A stretch of DNA of 64,000 nucleotides from Pseudorasbora parva. Lineage: Eukaryota > Chordata > Actinopteri > Cypriniformes > Gobionidae. Shown piece after piece: positions 50,258 through 62,423 of this stretch. A model generated the notes under the pieces. It made no database searches, was not told the DNA's origin, and saw only the letters and a program-made list of their open reading frames with translations. How positions within the stretch are numbered: position 1 is the stretch's first letter; each line of letters begins with the position of its first letter. The stretch is taken from positions 2,366,547 through 2,430,546 of the forward strand of contig NC_090184.1 in assembly GCF_024679245.1 (NCBI RefSeq), read 5' to 3'. The position numbers were made by a program, and so were the translations under genes.

Positions 50258-51453
50258 TAACACGAGTTGCCACCACCTACTGTCGGTTTAGTTATTTTTA
50301 TTTAAAAGTATGATTTAATTATGGTTAAAGAGATAGAATGCATTTATAAATAGACTATTAGGAGTGAAATGTGAGATAACATTATTGAATATTACATAGA
50401 TAATAAAGTAACTGCAGTCGCACTGCATGAAATGCTTGCCTGTGTCCGAATTGGCAAAGTTGTTTTTTTTACTTTTTTATTTTTGCAAAAACAGTTTAAT
50501 GGCCAGAAAATTAATTATGGCCAGTACATTTTCTTAACTCACTGACCATTGACAGGTGTTGTAAAAAGTTATATAAAATGTCTGACCCTGCAGCATAAAA
50601 CCAGTCGTGTGTCTCACGGGTATTTCTGTGGCAATAGCCAACAATACATTGTGAGGGTCAAAATTATCCATTTTTCTTTTATGCCAAAAATCATTAGGAT
50701 ATTAAGATCATGTTCCATGATATTTTTGTAAATGTTCTACCGTAAATATATCATAAATGTATTCTTAGTAGCAATATGTATTGCAAAGGACTTCATTTGG
50801 ACAACTTTAAAGGAGATTTTCTCAATATTTAGATTTTTTTTGCACCCTCAGATTCCAGACTTTCAAATATTTCGGCCAAATATTGTCCTAATAAACCACA
50901 CATCAATGGAAAGATTATTGGTTCAGCTTTCAGATGATGTATAAATCAAAATGTAAAAATATTGACCCTTATGACTGTTTTTTTGTGGTCCATTTATATT
51001 TATATATATAAAGTGGCTAAAAGTGATGTCCAGCGTCTTAACCCTTTAAATATATTTAAAATATTAAATAATCTAAAAAATATAATTGAAGATCTTTGTA
51101 AGCATATTGCCTCGTCGATTGTTTTATTTGTGATTATAACGCATTGAGACATGCCACATTGTGCTGACATCGTTTTTGTGCTGAAATTATGAGCACAATG
51201 TTTAAAAGCAAGACGGAACCAATGAAGTGAATTTGTTTCCATTATATAATGGGTAATGTAATGAGGAAATGATGTTGCTCCCTTCTCCAAGTGTTCTTCA
51301 CTGCTGTCATTTTAAATAAGCTGACAATAACTCTTAAGCGACTTGCCTTGTTAAATAAAGCTGAACAAACTAATGAACATTACGAAACAAATCTTGACTT
51401 CAAGCGCTCTGCCGTTCGGCGTGAGTCGGGTGATTGGAATGGCGCTTTATTTA
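50258..51453. other. Intron 2 stretch between array D and the MITE
   Basis: AT-rich intron sequence. I see no exon, tandem repeat or clear terminal inverted repeats. Confidence 0.5.
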
Positions 51454-51627
51454 CACTGTAAAAAAAGTCTCCATTTTAACATTTTCTATCTATATTTTTC
51501 AGTTGACAGAATTGAATTTCTGTGAATTAAATTGCATCAATTCTTAGAATTTCAATTTGGCCAACAATGTTTTTAAAGATTTTTTTAGAAAAATTTAAAA
51601 TGGAGACTTTTTTTTTTTTTTACAGTG
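51454..51627. mobile_element. Inverted-repeat MITE with TA duplications
   Basis: A 174-bp element in intron 2. CACTGTAAAAAAAGTCTCCA on the left and TGGAGACTTTT to TACAGTG on the right pair, and TA lies on both sides (51452-51453 and 51628-51629). Confidence 0.85.
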
Positions 51628-51699
51628 TACGTTGCATGATTTTCATTGTTCTGTGCGACACAAAAGCTGTTTCAGATGGTTTTCTCCATTCACACTTAC

Positions 51700-54111
51700 A
51701 GTTTTTCTCAGTCGCTTTGGTGCATTTATCACATCACTATATACAGTTAGTTCAACCTCCACAACAGTTAGTCATTTGTGCACATCATTTTAGCAGTTTA
51801 TCATTCCTTCCAACAAATTGCAAAAGCTTTTGGACATGCATCACTTGCTTTCATACAACTCTGCTGTTTTATTACCTTATCATTTGCTTATGTCATGTCA
51901 GTCAAAACTAAGTATACTTGTGAATGCTGAATAATCATTCCATTTAAAACTAATAGTCCTCATTTCATTGCTTGAGTCATTACATCACTCTTAGAAGACA
52001 TGGTTCTATATACAACCTTAAAAGGTTCTATCAGCGCTATGTATTTGGAACCCCTAAAAGTTTCTATATATAGAACCCTTTCTTGTCATTATAGAACCTC
52101 TTTAGCATAAAAGGTTCTTTGGAGTTGAATAATAATTACAAGAAAGAACCCTTTTGGCACTTACAGTTTTCCTCAGTAGCTTTGGTACATTTCTCAGATC
52201 AGAATTGAAATTCTCAAAACTACCTGTTCAATTCTCACATCATTGTGTCTCTTGTGCTGCACATCAGAAAAGCAGTTTCTCATTTCTTTGAACAAGTTGC
52301 AAATGCTTTGGTACATCCAAATACATCCATGCCAATGATTATGTCCAATTCTCTGCTGTTTCCTCCATTATCAGTCGCTTCTGTCATGATGATCAGAATG
52401 TATTATATCGGGTCTCTGTTGAATAGTCTCACCCCGCACAACATTTAGGCACAAGCTCATAGCATAAGTCTTTACATGCAAAATGGCTGAACAAGTTATC
52501 ATAATATGTCAAGCATTTTACTATACTTTCTATATTTCCATGAGACTTTTTTCTAAATCTGTCCTGAATTGGTAAATTGCTCCCAGGTGAATCTTGACTT
52601 TCTCTAACGAAGGTGCTTCTCATGAAACATCAACTAGCATATATCTATATATATATTTCTACAGCACCGCATGTACAGTTTTTCCTATGTTCACATTTCT
52701 TCTTTAGGTGTTTTTGTGTGCTACTCAGTGCTGTCTTTTCATTTCTGTGTCTCAATGACATGCTCTGTCAATAAAATACAGTACAAACAGTAAGAGTGTA
52801 AATTTAAATCTTTTCCATTCTCTTCCAATTACACTCACACACACACACACACACTAAGATGTATAACTTACAATTGACAATAATTGTCATCAAAACTTTA
52901 GCCATATTTCCATCAGATCATCCCTCCCGAGTAAACTGTTGTCTTATCCGTACACAATGACACACGGACTCGTCATTCTGATGGCACTGACATGATCATT
53001 GACACAGAGATCTACTTCTGAGAGATGAACGAAGGGTTTTGAGCAAGAGAGTTTGCAGGTTATCCATGGGGTTTTGCTATTTGTACAAATTGTTTTGAGA
53101 AATGCACTTACTGTTTTACAAATTGTGAGTTTGATTCGAGAAATGCACCAAAGTGACTGAGAAAAACTGTAAAAAGGGTTCTATATAGAAACGTTTAGGG
53201 GTTCCAAATACGTAGCGACGATATAACCTTTTAAGGTTCTATACAGGACCCTTTCTTCTAAAAGTGTACAAAAATGTTGAACTAGTTTACATTTACATTT
53301 ACGCATTTGGCAGACTTTTTATCCAAAGCGACTTAAGTTGCATTCAAGGTACACATTTTACATTTTTGTCAATAGTTGACAAAATCTGTCAAGCACATTT
53401 TACACATTTACTAGATCCGTTCCTCGCTGATTTGTAAGAGATGATATTAGCTGTGATGTAGATGAAATGATGTGGCCAGACAGAGAGGAACGTCTGGATG
53501 TGCATGAATGATTACAGTACTATGTATGTTGTATGTTCAGTTCCCATATGTACTGCAATATTGTTCACAGTTGTGCACAGCTTTATCCAAAGGGAGTTTA
53601 TGTTTCTTTTAAATAAGCGTGTATTTTATCTTTCGCACAATGCTGTGAACAAATTAGAATAGCAAAGAGCATATGCAGAAAAAATGTGAAACATACATAT
53701 TCAGTGTCTTGTTCTCAGTCACCTCACTACATACAGTAATGTGCAACTTTACTGTATTTTCCAAATGGCTGTGTAAATAGTATATAGTGCCGTCTTTAGC
53801 ATCTTCAGGTAGTGTCACAAAGATCTGACTTTTTTGCATTGGAAAACATTTACAGATTAATCTGTCTTGATGAAAACATGACAGCCATTTGACTATCTTC
53901 ATAAACCACGGTGTCGGGACTTTTCATCTTGATCACACTGACACTTTCATTACTTGCTTTTGAGGAGTGAGCTCCATTTTGAGCAAGTGACGCGCTTTTG
54001 TAGGTTATCAACTAGATTGTGCAGTTTGTTCTAATGGTTTTGAGAACTGCATTAACTGTTGTGCAAATGCAAATAGTGATGTGAGAAATGCACCAAAGCG
54101 ACTAGACAAAG
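51700..54111. mobile_element. Nested stack: outer element, MITE, inner element
   Basis: The outer ends are ACAGTTTTTCTCAGTCGCTT at about 51700 and its inverse at about 54085-54111. Inside, the two halves of a GGTTCTATATA-type MITE (51986-52160 and 53173-53269) are inverted copies. Between the halves, 52161-53172 is a second element with the same ACAGTTTTCCTCAGTAGCTT-type ends as the outer one. No transposase frame was recognised. Confidence 0.75.
53285..53360. repeat. Common teleost dispersed repeat fragment
   Basis: TTACATTTACGCATTTGGCA continues to TATCCAAAGCGACTTAAGTTG, a sequence I recognise from many fish genomes. Confidence 0.6.
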
Positions 54112-54227
54112 TTTGGAACCTTTCCATTCCACAAAATGTTCTTTAGATTATTAAAATGTTCACTGAATTATAACCGAAAGGTTCTTCGGGGAACCAAAAA
54201 TATTTTTTCTATTGGCATTGCTGCCCA

Positions 54228-54571
54228 AACTGCAAAAAATGCTTTTCTTACTCAGTATTTTTCTCTTGTTTCTAGTCAAAATATCAAAGTTCAAGTTAAG
54301 AGAGTTTTTGCTTAAAATAAGATAAATAATCTGCCAATGGGGTGAGAAAAATAATATTAATTCAAACAGAAAACAAGATTATTTTTCTCACCCCATTGGC
54401 AGATTATTTATCTTATTTTAAGCAAAAACTCTCTTCATTTTGAGTAATTATTCCCAAAACAAGACAATAATTTTACTGGTCTAGTAAATGTTTCTTAATG
54501 TAAGAATTTTTAGATATTTTGACTAGAAACAAGACAAAATACTAAGTAAAAAATTTTTTGTTGTTGCAGTG
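54228..54571. mobile_element. Palindromic MITE, family 1, copy 6
   Basis: A shorter inverted-repeat copy in intron 2, with arms meeting around 54365 and sharing ATAATCTGCCAATGGGGTGA and its complement. It starts ACTGCAAAAAATGC and ends TTGTTGTTGCAGT. Confidence 0.8.
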
Positions 54572-54877
54572 AACCCCTTCTGGAACCTTTATTTTGAAGA
54601 GTTTATAATAAAAGTCAATTGGGTTCAAAAGTTTTGGACCTTAAACTGTTGCGCTTTACTCCAAGTCTCAGTGAATCGATGAGGATTGACCTCAGTGACA
54701 TCAAACCTCATTGGTTTTTTGTCTGTGGTCCGCAGAAAAGTGAAAAGCATATGAGTTTTGGTGAGTGAATGACAGCCTTTTCCCTTAAAGTGACGAGTGA
54801 ATGCAAGTGTTGATAACCAGATGCAAATGTGACTCTGTGTTTAAAATCCCCATCCCTCAGCGCTGATATAAGGATAC

Positions 54878-55253
54878 TTCCACTCCACTAAGTTAATGCA
54901 GGCTCTGCGCACCGGGTTATTGAGAGTCAGGCAGAACAGTGCTCTTGGAGGTCTGCTATTAGTGGTGCTTCCCTGTTTCTTGCTTTTGGCATATTGCTGC
55001 CGCTTTCTCTGGGCCAGAGAGCTGACCGGAGCGGAGGAGTTCATGGTCTTTGGGGCGGTCTGAGATTGTCTTGCGGCATTAATGGCCGCCTGCCAGGAGA
55101 GAGCGGCGGCCTGGGCCGGAGAGGGATGGCTGGTGATGGGATGGGCTTCCGTCCCGGTGGGAGGGGCTTGTGTCCGGGTGGGAGGGGCTTCTGTCCAGGT
55201 GGGAGGGGCTTCACTGGAGACCGGGGTTCTGGTGCCACTGGCATAGTGTCCCC
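54878..55253 (-). CDS. cacna1d: Cav1.3 exon 2: cytosolic N-terminus to the edge of IS1
   Basis: This 376-nt exon starts after CTTTCAG and ends before the donor GTATCC. It encodes 124 whole residues. The first third is a proline and threonine-rich stretch with the degenerate repeat [21 protein letters not shown]. Then come [13 protein letters not shown], the basic run [14 protein letters not shown], and [19 protein letters not shown] leading to VEW just before the first membrane segment. ALSWQAAI is the conserved N-terminal Cav1 motif that in mammals contributes to calmodulin regulation. AKSKKQG and LFCLTLNNP favour CACNA1D over CACNA1C. The short proline repeat looks like local expansion and sits where Cav1 proteins differ most. 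The open frame continues into the intron after VEW, but the donor and the phase of exon 3 fix the end. Confidence 0.93.
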
Positions 55254-55360
55254 CTGAAAGATAAGAAAATGAATGGCCTTTGAGAATACAAGTGAAAATA
55301 AACATATATTGATGAATATTATTAGTATTATTCACAGACAAACAGACAGACAAATATAAT

Positions 55361-55676
<316 letters not shown>

Positions 55677-55961
55677 ATAAAACCCCTTCTGTTCGGACCG
55701 GAACTCCGAGTCGGACGCTCTAACAAGGAGGCTAAAGGCTGCAACCTCTAGCGTCAGTCGATAATTCCCGGTGGGCCGCTCTGTCCGCTCATAAATTGGG
55801 CCGGCAGACTTGGCTGCTTTATTTTTCTTTTCTCTTAATTTTCTCTGTATGTCTATATGTGTTTAGTTACTGTGTGACTGATATTACAACACCGCTAATT
55901 ACACTAGATTTGAATTTAAAGCAGCGCATTAAAAATGCCGCTTTCTGTTGTCAGAATGCTC

Positions 55962-56015
<54 letters not shown>
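55962..56015. repeat. (TC)n microsatellite, intron 1
   Basis: A nearly pure CT run of about 54 bp. Confidence 0.95.
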
Positions 56016-56204
56016 AACTCTAGCGCGTTGGTGTACTCAGCTCGTTGCCATGGAGAAACAAAACAAAATCGCAAAATCGGGTCAGTCTTGGGCTCCCGGG
56101 CTGAAGGCGGGTCCCACTCCAGCCTGCAGCGTCTCTTGGGGTCAGAGGAGTGAGGTTTATTTGCACAGCAGCTACTAGCTGGCCCCTGTAACTGTTAACA
56201 TATG

Positions 56205-56336
<132 letters not shown>

Positions 56337-56688
56337 TTACACATTCATACCCAGCCAAAGGAATGCCCTGTTTTCTCAAAGTTATAAACAAACTCCTGCA
56401 GTAACGCTAATACAATGTTTAAATGTATCTTTAATAATGTTCTTAAAACGTTAGAACAAAAACATTATTATGACTCGTTTATAGTTAGCTATTTGTTCGT
56501 TCAGGGAACATTCAAAAGTAACATTCCAATAATGACTGAAGAATGATAGGCAATGTTTCCATAGCGTTCACATAACCACACGTTTAAACATTTGAAAAGC
56601 TGGACATTCCGAGAGCATTCACAAATAAATAACGAGAACACACTCCGGTCAGCTGTTCTATCCAGATGGAGCGGCCACCATGATCCCC

Positions 56689-56722
<34 letters not shown>
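56689..56722. repeat. (GAT)n microsatellite, intron 1
   Basis: Eleven GAT units near exon 1b. A related GAT/CAT run lies in the leader at about 56981-56999. Confidence 0.95.
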
Positions 56723-56853
56723 CGATGATGCGTTACACACAACTTTTACACGGACATCTACACCTCACTTTTAAAACACAGCCAAACCAACACGAAGCCC
56801 TTTTAATATGAAACGAATTTAATATGAAGTCACATCTGGGTTTTGGTGTTTAC

Positions 56854-56881
56854 CTTCAGTCGGTTCCTCTGGCTCGTCCAT
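56854..56881 (-). CDS. cacna1d: Candidate first coding exon (exon 1b, MDEPEEPTE)
   Basis: ATG begins a 28-nt coding stretch for MDEPEEPTE plus one base, followed by the donor GTAAAC. Phase 1 fits the GG that opens exon 2, so the joint reads [16 protein letters not shown]. The acidic start of the cytosolic N-terminus is plausible, but this part of Cav1 proteins is poorly conserved, so the choice rests on phase, donor and distance to exon 2 (1.6 kb). A 15-codon upstream reading frame rich in histidine (56963-57010) ends 82 nt before this ATG. The alternative is the start exon at 57357-57381. Confidence 0.6.
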
Positions 56882-56962
56882 CCCCTCCTCCACATTGAAA
56901 CTGTGTTATTGTGTGTTAAAGTCCAGTTCGCGTGGTTATATCACACCATCTTATCTGTCATG

Positions 56963-57010
56963 TTAAGATCGCTGAGGACGATGATGATGATGATGCTGAT
57001 GCTGAAGCAT
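56963..57010 (-). promoter_or_regulatory. Upstream reading frame in the cacna1d leader
   Basis: A 15-codon frame, MLQHQHHHHHRPQRS then stop, lies 82 nt before the exon 1b start codon. It is built on a CAT/CAG repeat. If the transcript starts upstream, ribosomes would meet it first, so it could lower translation. Its MLQHQ opening loosely resembles the MQHQ of the mammalian Cav1.3 N-terminus, but it is out of frame with exon 2 and stops. Confidence 0.35.
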
Positions 57011-57356
57011 CTTCGCAACATCCGGGTGTCGAGGATGCGCGATAAAGATTAAACCCACCGAGCGCCATTAGCGCTCACACACATATCCGCCGCCCTCAGA
57101 GATGATGCCTCGAGTCGGTCTGAGAGCGACCTGACTCTGACCCTGAGAGGAAAAAACACCGCTGGATGCGCGTCTGGTTTAAATTAAGCTCGTGTTCGGG
57201 GAATATAGTTGCCCGGAATATTTAATTATCTCTGCAGGACATCTAACAGGCTTTGCAACAGGTCACTTAGCCTCTCCCAGGCTTCTGACACTGAGCTCTG
57301 GCTTCACAAAGTCAAGCGACAGGAGTCTATTTCAGTTCAATTAAACTCAATCTTAC

Positions 57357-57381
57357 CTCGGATTCCCAGTATGAACGCCAT
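57357..57381 (-). CDS. cacna1d: Candidate alternative first coding exon (exon 1a)
   Basis: An ATG opens a 25-nt coding stretch reading MAFILGIR plus one base, followed by a consensus donor GTAAGA. It ends in phase 1, which is what exon 2 needs, so splicing gives [18 protein letters not shown] second phase-compatible start exon lies 0.5 kb downstream at 56854-56881. Alternative first exons are known for L-type channel genes. No conserved protein motif supports this one, only the start, donor and phase. An upstream ATG 21 nt away is in another frame. Confidence 0.4.
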
Positions 57382-57786
57382 GTCTCGCACTAAAGCCCCT
57401 CATTGACTGCGTGCATGCTGTGTGTTCTGCTCATTACGGCCATATGTTGAAGCGCAGGCGATGTTAATGAGTGTGTGATGGATTACCTGTCTGTCTGTAG
57501 CAGATAATCCCACATATTAATCCTCTGACTCAAGCCTTCTGTGCCACTGGGCGGAAGCGAATGCACGCGAATATTCCCCTCTGAAGTGATCCATCTGATT
57601 ATGATGTTGTTTACCATAAGCACTGATTAATCATAATTTAGATCAACTCTGAAGTAAAGGCCCTATGTGAGCTAATGTCACGTAGCTAATTCATTTCTAG
57701 CAGTGAAGTTATGCAAAATTATCTTAGTTTTTCTTTGTAACTGTGTATGGTTTATTTACAGTTTTAACTTTTTATTTTAATAATTT

Positions 57787-57907
<121 letters not shown>

Positions 57908-58374
57908 GCGCGTCGGTGTGTGTGACAGCGACCTCTTGCGGTTTCTCAATAATATCACAGTTTAAATCGCACACGGATAAATTCAAACCGGCCCCCAGGG
58001 GCCCGCAAAGGAGAGACAGGGGACCGTGAGAAAAAACATGAAAAATGTAAATAAATAAATAAGATTAAAATAAATTAATAAATAAATAAGTTATCTAATT
58101 AACATGATAAAACGTACAAAATAAATAATAGACTTATAAATAAATAAATTTGCTTTATTATAAATTTTATGCATTTCTTATTTATAAATTAGCTGTAAAG
58201 TGTAGAGAAAAAAATAAATATTAAGTAAAAAATACATTTGAATAAATAAGTAAATTATTGAATGTTAAGTTATGATAAAAATGTAGAAATTTAAAATAAA
58301 TGATCAAATTAAAATCAATCAGATTAAAATAAAATGTGAATATAATAATAATAATGTTAAAATAAAAAATGCAA

Positions 58375-58379
<5 letters not shown>

Positions 58380-58454
<75 letters not shown>
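58380..58454. repeat. (TA)n microsatellite, intergenic
   Basis: A pure TA run of about 37 units within an AT-rich segment. Confidence 0.97.
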
Positions 58455-58458
<4 letters not shown>

Positions 58459-60540
58459 ACTATATATATGATTAAAATAAATTAAGTAATCAAATGTTAA
58501 ATTCACATATAATAAAATATGAATACAATTAAATAAATAAAAAATAAATGTGATTATTATAAATTAATAAAAATTAAATTTAAATAAACAAATAAATGAT
58601 ACATTTAATTACATATTTATAGTGAGTAATGATGTATTTAAAAGTTAATGGCCAAGCGTGTCATTACAAAAGTTCTCAATACTGCTGCAGGTAAAATATA
58701 ACGTGGACAACACTGAATAAATACCTTTAGTCCCGTTGAAGCTTTGTTCTGAAATCGGCCATCACTATATAAGTCGTTATTTAGTGTTTTTGCGCACTAA
58801 CTCTATTCTGGCCTCTTCATCAATGATTGTAGAGCCGCTGTAGTGAGATGGGCTTTGTAACGACGTCTTTAGTGCCTTTATGGGTCTTGAGAGAGGAAAT
58901 GACATTGGTGTCAATGAAGGCCTTTCTGAGCCATCGGATTTCAACACTAATATCTTCATCTGTGTGTGAAGATGAGCGGAGGTCTGACGGGTGGCCAACC
59001 ACATTATTGGGTGAACTAACCCCTTTAAAGTGATAATGACAAGTTTTCGTATGACAAATAGTCTTTGTTGGCAGCATCTTTGAATGTCTGTGATGTGTTG
59101 ATCAAAACTTGTCCATAATACACTGAAAAAGTTAGGCTAATGAATATGTTTTAGTTAACTGGACAATTAAATGCAAAATAATAATAACAAAAAAGTTGTG
59201 TTTTTGTGCAAATGTACAGACCTCTTCACACCAAAATTGAAATAATAAACCTCAGGTGGAGGTAAAAATGCTAATTCACGAAAGAGAGCTAAAAAAAAAA
59301 ACCTTTCAGCTGTGCTGCCGTTGAAATAGGACGCGGGAGAAAACAAGTTTAACAGTCTTACTTCACAAAATAAAAACAGAAACACGTAAGTATTTTTTGC
59401 TTTGGTTTAACTGAATCATCGCAAGTTAGCAGCAAACTATTGGTCAATTAAGGTAGATTAAATGCATAAAAAACTTGTTTTATTTAATATTTAATTATTG
59501 CAGGTTTGCATAGTATTCTGATTTTGCATTTGACTGAATCTTTATTGTGCAAGTGAGATGAGGAGATGCTCACATTTAGTCTAGAACTACAATAACCATC
59601 ATGTTCGCACATACTCGATTTTTCTCAACATGTCAAATAAATGTTCTGAAAAAGTAACTCAGATATTTTGCTGTACATTTTAAAAGTAATGCATTTTTTT
59701 ACTCGTTACTTGAAAAAGTAATCTGATTATGTAACTCGAGTTACTTGTAATGTTTTTCCCCAACACTGCGAGAGAAGTATTGGATTTCGGACGCAGCTAA
59801 GGACTAAACAAAGAGACTAGAGGAGCACATGGCCAACACAAACAAACAGCAAAGCAATAAAGTTAACGAAATATCCTTTAAAATGATTCAAAGATTAGGT
59901 ACTAGAGAAATTTAGAAGTGATATTGAGACTTCCTGCTCTTTTTGTGAAGCCTCTTCTGAAACTCTTCTCTTTCTTTTTTTTCGAATGTCCTTTTACTCG
60001 ATCTCTCTGGAATAATATTAATGCTTTGATTGTCCAAAATATTTTTTTTTTACAACTTTTCTTTATCCTTTAGACACATTCTTTTTGGCTTTTATGTCAA
60101 AGGCAGTAATCTAATTAATGCTAGTTTTTGAATAAACCTTTTTTTATTCATTGGAAAGTCTCACATCCATAAATGTACATTTATGAAAAGTAAACCCCAC
60201 TTTAACTTCTTTAAAGACGAACTGAGGATGTATTTAAATACAATTTCAACTTCTGTTAATAAGAAAGCAATGAAAACATCAAGAATTTGTGCCATGTTTA
60301 ATATTCTTTCTTAATACTTCTTTCTTTATTTTGCCCTCTTCTTTCTTTTCTTTTTCTTCTCTTCTCTCTGCTTCTTTTTCTTTTAGGTTTATTGTTCAAT
60401 AGATTTGAACTTTTTACATAGGCCTAAGTTTTGATTTGAAAGATGGTTTATATTTATTGTATGTATCGAATTATTTTGTTTGTTAATTTTGTAATAAAAA
60501 AAGCGACATTGAAGTGAGAAAAAAGATGAAAGGATGCTGA

Positions 60541-60756
60541 ATGTTATATATTATATTATATTATATTATATTATATTATATTATATTATATTATATTATA
60601 TTATATTATATTATATTATATTAATTATATTATATTATATTATATTATATTATATTATATTATATTATATTATATTATATTATATTATATTAATTATATT
60701 ATATTAATTATATTATATTATATTATATTATATTATATTATATTATATTATATTAA
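60541..60756. repeat. (TTATA)n pentanucleotide array, upstream of dcp1a
   Basis: About 43 units of a five-base AT repeat with three TTAATTATA interruptions, ending 125 bp before the dcp1a start codon. Confidence 0.97.
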
Positions 60757-60880
60757 TCGTGACATTTGTGTAGATTTGAGCGCGGAACCATGCGCGAACT
60801 CTGGCCGAAGCACGTGCATGATAAACCGGGACCGGAAGTGTCCGCCGCGGAATGTGTCCCGTGTAGTCGCAGTGCAGAAG
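60757..60880 (+). promoter_or_regulatory. GC-rich dcp1a leader and core promoter region
   Basis: Right after the (TTATA)n run the base composition becomes GC-rich with several CpGs. It contains an E-box CACGTG at 60811-60816 and an ETS/GABP-type motif CCGGAAGTG at 60832-60840, about 40 nt before the start codon. Both are common in TATA-less promoters of housekeeping genes. That this is the core promoter is inferred. Confidence 0.5.
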
Positions 60881-61015
60881 ATGGAGTGTGTGAATAAAGC
60901 GGGGCATCTGATGAGTTTGGCGGCTCTACAGCAGCACGACCCCTACATTATCAAACTTCTGGACGTCACCGGACAGGTCGCGCTCTACACATTCAACTCC
61001 AAAGCGAACGAATGG
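60881..61015 (+). CDS. dcp1a: DCP1A first coding exon (decapping activator)
   Basis: This 135-nt exon encodes 45 residues, starting MECVNKAGHLMSLAALQQHD and continuing PYIIKLLDVTGQVALYTFNS, then KANEW before donor GTGAGA. It is the beginning of the EVH1-like domain of DCP1, which binds and activates the decapping enzyme DCP2 in cytoplasmic P-bodies. Length and exon end match human DCP1A (45 residues to NQW), and TGQVALYTF is the DCP1A form, whereas DCP1B has a longer start and ASQVALYTF. I chose the ATG at 60881 because the alignment starts there. An in-frame ATG at 60776 would add unrelated residues encoded by the GC-rich leader. No second exon appears before the window ends. The gene lies head to head with the calcium channel. 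Confidence 0.88.
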
Positions 61016-61339
61016 GTGAGATTTCCAAACGCAGCGCGCGCATGACATTTAGCCTGCAGTGGCTAATGCTAATAATAACATCGTCACTAGCCCAGAGTCT
61101 CCTTTATGTGCCTAATGTGTGTTTGTATACATTCACAAACATCACACGACGGGGTTATGGCAGCGTGTGTGTTTGCTGGAACATCAGTGTGTCATTAATT
61201 AGCAGTGAACACCCAAATAAACATAGAAATTACCATCACCTTCTATAAAGTTGATATCTATGGAAGCTCGTTTACATCACGCAAAATGTTTTTTTTAAAT
61301 CAAAATCATGAGATATAAAGTCAGACCTTCTGTCATGAT

Positions 61340-62055
61340 TTCCACTTTCTATGACTTATGAATTAGTGTTATAATTTCTATTTATTTGTCATAATTCTGG
61401 CTTAGTATGTTATCATTTGGACTTTTTTATAATCATGGTTATAATTTTGACTGTTCATGTTATAATCATGTCTTACTATGTCATAATTTTGACATAAATA
61501 ATGACGATTACTTGGTATGTTATAATTTCGACGTATTAATCATAATGGAGAGATAGCATGTTATAATCATGACTGTCATAATTTTGACCGTTTTTTATAA
61601 TTATGGTTATAATTTTGACTGCTGTTATAATCATGACTTACTCATAATTTCGACTTATAATTACTCTTAATTTTGACTTATTAATCACAATGAAGACTTA
61701 GTACGTTATAATTGAATGTTTTTTTATTATTATGGTTATAATTTCGAAATCATAATCATGACTTAGTATATTCTAATTTTGACAGTTTTTTTTATAATTA
61801 TGATTATAATTTTGACTGTTCATTTTATAATCATGACTTGGTATGTTACAATTTTGACTTATAAATCATAATGATGACTGTATGTTATAATTTTGACTGT
61901 TTATTATAATTATGGTTATAATTTTGTCTGTTCATGTCATAATCTTGACTTAGAATATCATTGTGACAATTTTTATAATTATGGTTATAATTTTGACTTA
62001 TTAATCATAATGATGACTTAGTAGTTTGTTATAATTTTGACTGTTTGTTACACAG
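61340..62055. repeat. Degenerate repeat with TATAATTTTGACT motifs, dcp1a intron 1
   Basis: Short motifs such as GTTATAATTTTGACTG and AATCATGACTTA recur at irregular spacing of about 30-40 bp. The same pattern resumes at 63715-63800, so a 1.65-kb insertion appears to have split it. Confidence 0.7.
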
Positions 62056-62423
62056 AAAGCAAGTAAAGAGCTCATTTAATAATAACTGAAGCTGTCGGTC
62101 AGTTCAGTGCGAGACTATTGAAGAACAATGGTAATCTATATTTAATAAGAGCAGAACATTTACATTTTCCCTATACTTTTTTTGGACATTACTGTTGTTA
62201 ATAAAAGTTAATTTGCTCTGCATATCAATTAGTAAACCTTTGATATGTATACTGTATATTGCAAAAGATATGGTGTCCATTTATACTGTGGAATGGTCAG
62301 GGTTATTCACATGCTGAAAGTTTGGCACCCCAGGTAGCCACTCTACCAAGCCGCAAATATTTGACCTAAACAAAATAAAGTTAAAACTTGTTTTTAACAA
62401 TTTCTTTGTCATGCAGATTGATT

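Noticed and set aside
60776..60880. In-frame upstream ATG for dcp1a
   Set aside because: It would add 35 residues with no match to DCP1 proteins. The family start aligns with the ATG at 60881.
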